Shown piece after piece: positions 1 to 6,083 of a DNA stretch of 7,732 bases. This stretch comes from Microbacteriaceae bacterium (GTDB lineage: Bacteria > Actinomycetota > Actinomycetes > Actinomycetales > Microbacteriaceae): assembly GCA_017744755.1 (NCBI GenBank), contig JAGIAU010000096.1:1-7732 (forward strand). The letters are read 5' to 3'. Under the pieces are notes generated by a model. That model had not been told where the DNA came from. It saw nothing but the letters and a program-made list of their open reading frames with translations, and searched no databases. Positions within the stretch are counted from its first letter, which is position 1, and each line of letters opens with the position of its first letter. Position numbers and translations under genes: made by a program.

Positions 1-46
1 ACATCGGATGGGGCAGAATCCCGGAGGGGTTTCTGTAGGGGGATCG

Positions 47-754
47 ATGTACTGCGCCGAATGCGGAGCGATGCTCATTCCGGGCGCGCTGTTCTGCATC
101 CGATGCGGCGTGCGCGTCGCGGAGGCCGACGACGCCTCCCGGCCGCAGCGCTGGCAGCCCGCCCCGGCGCAGCGGCCCGCCGCAGGGGAGCCCGAGTCGC
201 TCGCCATGCCGGCGCCATCCGGTCCGCCCGTCCCGCCCGCGCCCGGGCCCGAGCTCGACGAGGACCAGACGCTCACCGTCGAGCGCCCGACGCTCCTGCA
301 GGCCGACGGCCCGCTCCTGCCCCCGCCCCGCGGCGATCAGGTGCCGGGCGGCCGGCCGCCGATCGCGCGTCGCGCCGACGACAACGAGACGCAGGAGGTG
401 CAGGTCGACGCGCTCGCCCTCGTGTCCACCTGGTACCTGCTGCTGCCGGACGGCCTGCGCGTCGATGTCATGCTCCCGCTCGTCCTCGGCCGCAAGCCGT
501 CGCGCGAGGCCGCGCCCGACTACGCCCAGCTCGTCACGGTGCCCGACCAGGAGGGCACCGTCTCCCGCAACCACGCCCTCATCGAGGCGGTCGGCGGCGT
601 CCTGAAGCTCACGAACATCTCGAAGAAGAACACGATCCCGGTCGCCTGGCCCGACGGCGTGCGGTACAACATCCTGCCCGGCGAGCACCTCGTCATCGCG
701 AGCATGTGCGCCGCGAAGCTCGGCAACGTGCCGGTCCTCCTGCAGCGCGCCTGA
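47..754 (+). CDS. Zinc-ribbon and FHA domain protein
   Basis: 235-residue protein, probably cytoplasmic because no signal peptide or membrane helix is visible. Residues 3-20 form a zinc ribbon with two CxxC pairs (C3/C6 and C17/C20). Residues about 25-118 are a Pro/Ala-rich, probably disordered linker with acidic patches around threonines (DEDQT near 71-75, NETQE near 113-117). Residues about 125-235 resemble a forkhead-associated (FHA) domain: GR at 148-149, SRNH at 173-176 and LTN at 188-190 match the family's phosphothreonine-binding signature. FHA domains bind phosphothreonine peptides made by Ser/Thr kinases such as the Pkn family, so a signalling or adaptor role is inferred; the partner is unknown. 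ATG 47 is preferred because it lies just after a purine-rich AGGGGGA (37-43) and puts Met-Tyr directly before the first ribbon cysteine. An in-frame ATG at 8 would add 13 residues. No kinase or phosphatase gene is in the window, and an 82-bp gap separates it from leuC. Confidence 0.85.
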   Translation: MYCAECGAMLIPGALFCIRCGVRVAEADDASRPQRWQPAPAQRPAAGEPESLAMPAPSGPPVPPAPGPELDEDQTLTVERPTLLQADGPLLPPPRGDQVPGGRPPIARRADDNETQEVQVDALALVSTWYLLLPDGLRVDVMLPLVLGRKPSREAAPDYAQLVTVPDQEGTVSRNHALIEAVGGVLKLTNISKKNTIPVAWPDGVRYNILPGEHLVIASMCAAKLGNVPVLLQRA

Positions 755-780
755 GCGGGCGGGGGCGCGCGGCCGCACGT

Positions 781-802
781 CCTCGGCGCGGGCGCCGCCA
801 GG
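781..802 (+). terminator. Possible GC hairpin terminator before leuC
   Basis: CGGCG (784-788) and CGCCG (793-797) can form a 5-bp stem with a CGGG loop. It can be extended by CCT (781-783) pairing with AGG (800-802) across a two-base bulge. It starts 26 bp after the stop codon of the FHA gene and upstream of the leuC promoter, a sensible place to end the upstream transcript. No T-tract follows, and sequence of this GC content forms such stems by chance, so the call is weak. Confidence 0.25.
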
Positions 803-824
803 CCGCCTCCGTGTCGCGCGCGGC

Positions 825-830
825 TAGACT
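825..830 (+). promoter_or_regulatory. -10 element TAGACT, probable leaderless leuC promoter
   Basis: TAGACT fits the actinobacterial TANNNT -10 consensus and ends six bases before the leuC ATG at 837. Transcription starting about seven bases after the -10 would begin at or next to the A of the start codon, giving a leaderless mRNA. This layout is common in actinobacteria. No convincing -35 hexamer is seen near 800-808, which is also usual for this promoter class. The only Shine-Dalgarno-like bases, GAGG at 831-834, sit two bases from the ATG, too close to work well. Because this is the only clear promoter, it probably drives the whole leuC-ddl operon. Confidence 0.55.
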
Positions 831-836
831 GAGGCA

Positions 837-2291
837 ATGCCTGAGACCGCCGGAGCCGCCGCGCCGCGCACCCTCGCCGAGAAGATCTGGGACGCGCATG
901 TCGTCAAGAAGGGCGAGCAGGGCGAGCCGGACCTGATCTACATCGACCTCCATCTCGTGCACGAGGTGACGAGCCCGCAGGCCTTCGACGGCCTCCGGCA
1001 GGCGGGCCGCGGGCTGCGCCGGCTCGACCTCACGATCGCGACCGAGGACCACAACACCCCGACGCTCGCGATCGACCGGCCGATCGCCGACCCGACGAGC
1101 CGCGCCCAGATCGACGCGCTGCGGGAGAACGCCGAGGAGTTCGGCGTGCGCATCCACTCGCTCGGCGACAAGGAGCAGGGCATCGTCCACGTCGTCGGCC
1201 CGCAGCTCGGGCTCACGATGCCGGGCGTGACGGTGGTCTGCGGCGACAGCCACACGTCGACGCACGGCGCCTTCGGCGCGATGGCCTTCGGCATCGGCAC
1301 GTCCGAGGTCGAGCACGTCATGGCGACGCAGACCCTGCCGCTCAAGCCGTTCAAGACGATGGCGGTCACGGTCGACGGCACGCTCCGCGAAGGCGTCACC
1401 GCGAAGGACATCATCCTCGCCGTCATCGCGAAGATCGGCATCGGCGGCGCCCAGGGGCACGTCATCGAGTACCGCGGATCGGCGATCCGCGCGCTCGGCA
1501 TGGACGGCCGCATGACGATCTGCAACATGTCGATCGAGGCCGGCGCCCGCGCCGGCATGGTCGCCCCGGACGAGACGACGTTCGAGTACGTCAAGGGCCG
1601 CCCGCACGCGCCGCAGGGCGCCGACTGGGACGCCGCCGTCGCGTACTGGCGGACGCTGCCGACCGACGACGGCGCCGAGTTCGACGCCGAGGTCGTGCTC
1701 GACGCGGATGCGCTCGAGCCCTTCGTCACCTGGGGCACGAACCCCGGCCAGGGCGTCTCCCTCGCTGACGCCGTCCCCGACCCCGCGCACCTCATCGACC
1801 CCGTCGAGAAGTCGTCGGCGGAGCGTGCGCTCGAGTACATGGACCTCGCGCCGGGCACGAGGATGAAGGACATCGCCGTCGACGCGGTCTTCATGGGCTC
1901 CTGCACGAACTCGCGCCTGGAGGATCTGCGAGCCTTCGCGTCCGTGATCAAGGGGCGGAAGAAGGCGGAGGGCGTTCGCGTCATGGTCGTCCCCGGCTCC
2001 GCGCGGGTGCGCCTGGAGGCGGAGGCCGAGGGCATCGACAAGATCGTCGAGGCGTTCGGCGGCGAGTGGCGCTTCGCGGGCTGCTCGATGTGCCTCGGGA
2101 TGAACCCCGACCAGCTCGCCCCCGGCGAGCGCTGCGCGTCGACGTCGAACCGGAACTTCGAGGGCCGGCAGGGCAAGGGCGGCAGGACGCATCTCGTCAG
2201 CCCCCTCGTCGCGGCCGCGACCGCCATCCGCGGGACGCTCAGCTCGCCGTGGGACCTGGACGCGCCGGAGCCGGTGGAGGAGCACGCCTGA
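837..2291 (+). CDS. leuC: 3-isopropylmalate dehydratase large subunit
   Basis: Large subunit of isopropylmalate isomerase, which with LeuD converts 2-isopropylmalate to 3-isopropylmalate in leucine biosynthesis; it is a cytoplasmic [4Fe-4S] enzyme of the aconitase superfamily. The protein has 484 residues, within the usual range. Visible signatures are DHNTPT (71-76), CGDSHTSTHGAFG (135-147), and the three cluster cysteines: C356 in GSCTNSR, and C416 and C419 in GCSMC. The C-terminal NRNFEGRQGKGGRTHL segment (438-453) is typical of LeuC. The start is well fixed: an in-frame TAG at 825-827 closes the frame, and ATG 837 is the first possible start after it. The gene heads the operon, and its stop codon shares one base with the leuD start (TGATG), so the two subunits are probably translationally coupled. 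No leucine-rich leader peptide or T-box precedes it. Confidence 0.97.
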   Translation: MPETAGAAAPRTLAEKIWDAHVVKKGEQGEPDLIYIDLHLVHEVTSPQAFDGLRQAGRGLRRLDLTIATEDHNTPTLAIDRPIADPTSRAQIDALRENAEEFGVRIHSLGDKEQGIVHVVGPQLGLTMPGVTVVCGDSHTSTHGAFGAMAFGIGTSEVEHVMATQTLPLKPFKTMAVTVDGTLREGVTAKDIILAVIAKIGIGGAQGHVIEYRGSAIRALGMDGRMTICNMSIEAGARAGMVAPDETTFEYVKGRPHAPQGADWDAAVAYWRTLPTDDGAEFDAEVVLDADALEPFVTWGTNPGQGVSLADAVPDPAHLIDPVEKSSAERALEYMDLAPGTRMKDIAVDAVFMGSCTNSRLEDLRAFASVIKGRKKAEGVRVMVVPGSARVRLEAEAEGIDKIVEAFGGEWRFAGCSMCLGMNPDQLAPGERCASTSNRNFEGRQGKGGRTHLVSPLVAAATAIRGTLSSPWDLDAPEPVEEHA

Positions 2292-2896
2292 TGGAGAAGT
2301 TCGAGACCGTGACCGGTACCGCGGTGCCGCTCATGCAGAACACGATCGACACCGATCAGATCATCCCCGCCGTCTTCCTGAAGCGCATCACGAAGACCGG
2401 CTACGAGGACGGCCTCTTCAACCTGTGGCGCCAGGAGCCCGACTTCGTGCTCAACGACCCGGCGTACGCCGACGGCCAGGTGCTCTTCGTCGGCCCCGAC
2501 TTCGGCGTCGGCTCCAGCCGGGAGCACGCCGTCTGGGCGCTGCGCGACTACGGCTTCCGCGCCGTCTTCAGCCCGCGCTTCGGCGACATCTTCCGCGGCA
2601 ACGCCGGCAAGCAGGGCCTGCTCACCGGCGTCATCCCAGAGGACGTCGTCCAGCGGATCTGGGAGGCCATCCTCGAGCAGCCCGGCATCGACGCGACCGT
2701 CGACCTGCACGCGCGCACGGTGACCGTCGGCGAGATCACGGCCGTCTTCGAGATCGATGACTACACTCGGTGGCGGCTCCTGGAGGGGCTCGACGACATC
2801 GGGCTGACCCTGCGAGACGAGGACGCGATCACCGCGTACGAGGCGCGGCGACCGTCGTGGCTGCCCACGACGATTCCGGCGAGGACCGCCGACTGA
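2291..2896 (+). CDS. leuD: 3-isopropylmalate dehydratase small subunit
   Basis: Small subunit of isopropylmalate isomerase; it supplies the swivelling aconitase-like domain that closes the active site of LeuC. The 201-residue length is normal for actinobacterial LeuD. Signatures are NTIDTDQIIP (17-26), GSSREHA (74-80) and FGDIFRGNAGKQGLL (97-111), with the actinobacterial ending RRPSWLPTT (186-194). Where many relatives have Asn-Ser after FRG, this protein has Asn-Ala (104-105), a small variation. Start ATG 2291 overlaps the leuC stop by one base and is preceded by a strong Shine-Dalgarno, GGAGGAG at 2276-2282, eight bases upstream, inside the end of leuC. This supports near-equal output of the two subunits. 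An upstream in-frame extension exists inside leuC but lacks family similarity and is a shadow. Confidence 0.97.
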   Translation: MEKFETVTGTAVPLMQNTIDTDQIIPAVFLKRITKTGYEDGLFNLWRQEPDFVLNDPAYADGQVLFVGPDFGVGSSREHAVWALRDYGFRAVFSPRFGDIFRGNAGKQGLLTGVIPEDVVQRIWEAILEQPGIDATVDLHARTVTVGEITAVFEIDDYTRWRLLEGLDDIGLTLRDEDAITAYEARRPSWLPTTIPARTAD

Positions 2897-2909
2897 GCGG
2901 GAGGGCGCG

Positions 2910-4277
2910 ATGAACGCACTGACGCAGGACTCCCTGAAGGCCGCGCTGCGACTGGGCCTCGCCTCGGACACGATCCTGATCGAGGGCGGCAAGCCGCTGC
3001 ACGGCACGGTCGACGTCCGCGGGGCGAAGAACCTCGTGACGAAGGCGATGGTCGCCGCGCTGCTCGCCGACACCCCGAGCGTGCTGCACGACGTCCCGGC
3101 GATCGCCGACGTGAACGTCGTCACCGGCATGCTCGGCGCCTACGGCGTCGCCGTCGCGACCGACGGCAAGGGCACGTACCGTCTGGACCCGAAGAACGTC
3201 GAGCGCGCGCACTTCGCCGAGATCGACGCGCTCGCGGGCGAGAGCCGCATCCCGATCCTGTTCTGCGGTCCGCTGCTGCACCGGCTCGGCGAGGCGCTCA
3301 TCCCGGACCTCGGCGGCTGCCGCATCGGGAACCGGCCGATCAACTTCCACATGGACGCGCTCCGCGCCTTCGGCGCCGTCGTCGACAAGTCGTACGAGGG
3401 CATCCGCCTGACCGCCCCGAACGGCCTCCGCGGCGCGAACATCGAGCTGCCGTACCCGAGCGTCGGCGCGACCGAGCAGGTGCTGCTCACCGGCGTCCTC
3501 GCGGCGGGCACGACCGAGCTGCGGAACGCGGCGATCGAGCCGGAGATCCTCGACCTCATCGCCATCCTGCAGAAGATGGGCGCGATCATCACGGTCGAGC
3601 CGAACCGCGTCATCTTCATCGAGGGCGTCGACCGGCTCGACGGCTACGAGCACCGCGCCATGTTCGACCGGAACGAGGCGGCCTCCTGGGCGAGCGCCGC
3701 GCTCGCGACCCGCGGCGACATCTTCGTCTCCGGCGCCGGCCAGAAGGACCTCACGACCTTCCTCAACGTCTACCGGAAGGTCGGCGGCGCCTTCGACGTC
3801 CGCGAGGACGGCATCCGCTTCTGGCACCCGGGCGGCGAGCTGCAGGCCGTGGAGTTCGAGACGGACGTCCACCCCGGCTTCATGACCGACTGGCAGCAGC
3901 CGCTCATCGTCGCGCTCACGCAGGCGCAGGGCCGCTCCGTCGTGCACGAGACCGTGTACGAGAACCGCTTCGGCTTCACGGAGGCGCTGAACGCGATGGG
4001 GGCGGACATCCGGGTCGTCCCCGGCGGCATCGACACCCCGACCCGGCGCGTCCCCCGGCGCCCGCTCGAGCAGTCCGCGATCATCCAGGGCCCGACCCCG
4101 CTCACCGGCGCCGACATCGTCGTCCCGGACCTGCGCGGCGGGTTCTCCCATCTCATCGCCGCCCTGACCGCGAGCGGCCGGTCCCGCGTCTCGAACCTCG
4201 GCCTCATCGGCCGCGGCTACGAGCGCTTCACGGACAAGCTGACCGACCTCGGCGCCGACTTCGAGCTCGTCGACTGA
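2910..4277 (+). CDS. murA: UDP-N-acetylglucosamine 1-carboxyvinyltransferase
   Basis: First committed enzyme of peptidoglycan synthesis: it transfers enolpyruvate from phosphoenolpyruvate to UDP-GlcNAc in the cytoplasm. The 455-residue protein has the two-lobed EPSP-synthase-like fold pattern. By comparison with E. coli MurA from memory, the active-site residues are kept: K40-N41 in RGAKN (K22/N23), R113 (R91), C137 in GGCRIGNRP (C115), R142 (R120), D327 in TDWQQ (D305), D407 and R409 in PDLR (D369/R371), and R435 in GRGYERF (R397). The catalytic residue is Cys rather than the Asp found in mycobacteria, so the known basis of that group's intrinsic fosfomycin resistance is absent. It is longer than the 419-residue E. 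coli enzyme through about 18 extra N-terminal residues and an Arg-rich insertion near 366-395. The start follows a good GGGAGGG (2899-2905), 13 bp after leuD. EPSP synthase (AroA) is the nearest alternative; the GGCRIG motif argues for MurA. Confidence 0.94.
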   Translation: MNALTQDSLKAALRLGLASDTILIEGGKPLHGTVDVRGAKNLVTKAMVAALLADTPSVLHDVPAIADVNVVTGMLGAYGVAVATDGKGTYRLDPKNVERAHFAEIDALAGESRIPILFCGPLLHRLGEALIPDLGGCRIGNRPINFHMDALRAFGAVVDKSYEGIRLTAPNGLRGANIELPYPSVGATEQVLLTGVLAAGTTELRNAAIEPEILDLIAILQKMGAIITVEPNRVIFIEGVDRLDGYEHRAMFDRNEAASWASAALATRGDIFVSGAGQKDLTTFLNVYRKVGGAFDVREDGIRFWHPGGELQAVEFETDVHPGFMTDWQQPLIVALTQAQGRSVVHETVYENRFGFTEALNAMGADIRVVPGGIDTPTRRVPRRPLEQSAIIQGPTPLTGADIVVPDLRGGFSHLIAALTASGRSRVSNLGLIGRGYERFTDKLTDLGADFELVD

Positions 4278-4290
4278 GGCCGGGGCATCG

Positions 4291-5082
4291 ATGACTGCGA
4301 ACGCTGTGGAGGCGCTCCAGCCGCCGGCTCCCGAGGGCGGGTGGCGGCCGGACCGCAAGACCTGGTGGCCCTGGCGCATCTGCGCCGGGATCCTCTTCCC
4401 GGTCATCGGCGTCCTCATGCGCGTCGAGGTCGTGCACGGCGAGCGGATGCCGAAGGCGGGCCCCGTCATCGTCGCCTCCAACCACGTGTCGACGATCGAC
4501 CCGACCTACCTCGTCCGCGCGTTCTGGAAGCTCGGTCGTCTCGCCCGCTTCCTCGCGAAGAAGGGCATCTGGAAGGTCCCCGTGATCGGGAACATCATGC
4601 GGACATCGGGCCAGATCGCCGTCGACCGCGCCGGCAGCGCCGCATCGTCGCTGCAGGCCGCCGAGCAGCTCGTCGCGACGGGCTCGATGCTCGTCGTCTA
4701 CCCGGAGGGCACGCTCACCCGCGATCCCGAGCAGTGGCCCATGCGCGGCAAGACGGGCGCGGCCCGCCTGGCCTTGGAGTCCGGCGTCCCGCTCCTCCCG
4801 GTCGCGCACTGGGGCGTGCAGCGGCTGCAGAAGCCGTACGGGAAGCTGCACTGGTGGCCGTTCCCGCGGAAGCGGTTCGTCGTCATCATCGGCGAGCCGC
4901 TCGACCTGAGCCGCTGGCAGGGCCGGCCGATCGATCAGCGCTCGCTCGCGGAGGCGACCGAGGCGCTCATGGACGCCATCACGGCGCTGCAGGCGCAGCT
5001 GCGACCCGGGGAGACGCCGCCGGCGAAGCGCTGGGACATGGCGGCGGACGGCGACCCCTACCGGCGCGGGACGCAGCGGTGA
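4291..5082 (+). CDS. plsC: PlsC-type 1-acylglycerol-3-phosphate acyltransferase
   Basis: Lysophospholipid acyltransferase family, 263 residues. The expected reaction is acylation of lysophosphatidic acid to phosphatidic acid at the membrane. The four family blocks appear in order: NHVSTIDP with the H65-xxxx-D70 catalytic pair; the region around KGIWKVPVIGNI (91-102); YPEGT (137-141), for phosphate binding; and VPLLPVAH (166-173). A hydrophobic stretch at about 28-43 may dip into the membrane. The C-terminal tail after 235 is hydrophilic and has no known motif. The ATG lies 13 bp after murA with only a weak GAGG/GGGG Shine-Dalgarno, so it may depend on translation of murA. Its stop overlaps the gpsA start by four bases. 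GpsA makes the glycerol-3-phosphate that feeds this pathway, so the pairing makes sense. Exact acyl acceptor is inferred; some actinobacterial members acylate other lipids. Confidence 0.88.
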   Translation: MTANAVEALQPPAPEGGWRPDRKTWWPWRICAGILFPVIGVLMRVEVVHGERMPKAGPVIVASNHVSTIDPTYLVRAFWKLGRLARFLAKKGIWKVPVIGNIMRTSGQIAVDRAGSAASSLQAAEQLVATGSMLVVYPEGTLTRDPEQWPMRGKTGAARLALESGVPLLPVAHWGVQRLQKPYGKLHWWPFPRKRFVVIIGEPLDLSRWQGRPIDQRSLAEATEALMDAITALQAQLRPGETPPAKRWDMAADGDPYRRGTQR

Positions 5083-6083
5083 TCGGGCAGCGCGTCGCCG
5101 TCATCGGGGCCGGCTCCTGGGGCACGACGTTCGCGAAGGTGCTCGCCGACGGGGGCGCGTCCGTCACGGTCTGGGCTCGCCGCATGACCGTCGCGCGCGA
5201 GATCGAGTACGCGAAGCGCAACTCGAAGTACCTGAAGAACGTCACGCTGCCGCGCAGCCTGCACGCGACGACCGATCCGGCCCTCGCCCTCCGCGGCGCG
5301 GAGCAGGTCTACCTCTCCGTCCCGAGCCAGACGCTCCGGGAGAACCTCCGGGCGCTGCGGGCCGCGATCCCCGACGACGCCACGATCGTCTCGCTCATGA
5401 AGGGCCTCGAGCGCGGCACCGCGCGCCGCATGTCCGAGGTCATCGCCGAGGAGCTCGGCACCCCGCTCGACCGGATCGCCGTCGTCTCCGGACCGAACCT
5501 CGCCCTCGAGATCGCGCACGAGCAGCCGACCGCCGCCGCCGTCGCCTCCGCCTCGGCGGAGACCGCGCAGGCCGTCGCGCGCACCGCCCGGAATGCGTAC
5601 TTCCGCTCGTACGTCAACGGGGACGTGGTGGGCACCGAGTTCGGCGGCGTGCTGAAGAACATCGTCGCCGTCGCGGTCGGCATCGTCGACGGCGTCGGCT
5701 TCGGGGAGAACACGAAGGCGTCGGTCATCACGCGCGGCCTCGCCGAGATGACGGCCTTCGCCGTCGCCTACGGCGCGGAGGCCGCCACGATGGCCGGTCT
5801 CGCGGGCCTCGGGGACCTCATCGCCACCTGCGGCTCGCCGCTCTCGCGGAACAACACCGCCGGCCGCCTTCTCGGCCAGGGCCTCAGCATCAAGGAGGTC
5901 GCGGCGAAGATGAACCAGACCGCCGAAGGCCTCTCGTCCATCGCCCCGATCCTCGGGCTCGCCGAGGCGAAGGGCGTGTCGATGCCGATCGCGCAGCAGG
6001 TCGCCGCCGTCGTCGACGGTGCGATGGATCCGCGCGACATCGCGCCGCATCTCACCACCGACGACATTCCCCAGGGAGAATGA
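5079..6083 (+). CDS. gpsA: Glycerol-3-phosphate dehydrogenase [NAD(P)+]
   Basis: Reduces dihydroxyacetone phosphate to sn-glycerol-3-phosphate for phospholipid synthesis; cytoplasmic. The 334-residue length is typical. Signatures are the N-terminal Rossmann loop GAGSWGTTFA (10-19), SGPNLALEIA (137-146), the catalytic lysine K193 in VLKNIVAVAVG, GFGENTKA (207-214), and AGLAGLGDLIATC (239-251) followed by SRNN (256-259). The start is a GTG at 5079 in a GTGA junction, so the gene overlaps the plsC stop by four bases, consistent with termination-reinitiation. The Rossmann loop begins nine residues after this start, as in the family, and no nearby ATG would keep it. Its own Shine-Dalgarno is poor (GCGGGA near 5066-5071). 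The 3' end again overlaps the next gene by four bases (ATGA). Confidence 0.96.
   Translation: MIGQRVAVIGAGSWGTTFAKVLADGGASVTVWARRMTVAREIEYAKRNSKYLKNVTLPRSLHATTDPALALRGAEQVYLSVPSQTLRENLRALRAAIPDDATIVSLMKGLERGTARRMSEVIAEELGTPLDRIAVVSGPNLALEIAHEQPTAAAVASASAETAQAVARTARNAYFRSYVNGDVVGTEFGGVLKNIVAVAVGIVDGVGFGENTKASVITRGLAEMTAFAVAYGAEAATMAGLAGLGDLIATCGSPLSRNNTAGRLLGQGLSIKEVAAKMNQTAEGLSSIAPILGLAEAKGVSMPIAQQVAAVVDGAMDPRDIAPHLTTDDIPQGE
6073..6079 (+). promoter_or_regulatory. Ribosome-binding site upstream of ddl
   Basis: AGGGAGA lies within the last codons of gpsA. It ends directly before the ATG at 6080 but is nine bases from the in-frame GTG at 6089. Standard spacing therefore favours the GTG, whereas the ATGA overlap with the gpsA stop favours the ATG. 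Confidence 0.5.

Noticed and set aside
8..46. ATG at position 8 as the start of the FHA protein
   Set aside because: It adds 13 Gly-rich residues before the zinc ribbon, and too little upstream sequence is visible to show a ribosome site. ATG 47 has a purine-rich site and suits the ribbon position.
755..836. Possible leucine attenuator or T-box upstream of leuC
   Set aside because: The gap is only 82 bp, contains no run of leucine codons, no T-box sequence, and the -10 element sits directly before the ATG.
61..936. A 291-codon + strand frame overlapping the FHA gene and the start of leuC
   Set aside because: Its translation is almost only Arg, Ala, Pro and Gly, and it crosses the leuC promoter. 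The zinc-ribbon/FHA frame explains this region.
693..4481. Long open frames on the - strand (530, 730 and 550 codons) opposite leuC, leuD and murA
   Set aside because: They lie antisense to well-identified genes, have Arg/Ala/Asp-rich, low-complexity translations and no family motif. High-GC codon bias opens such frames by chance.
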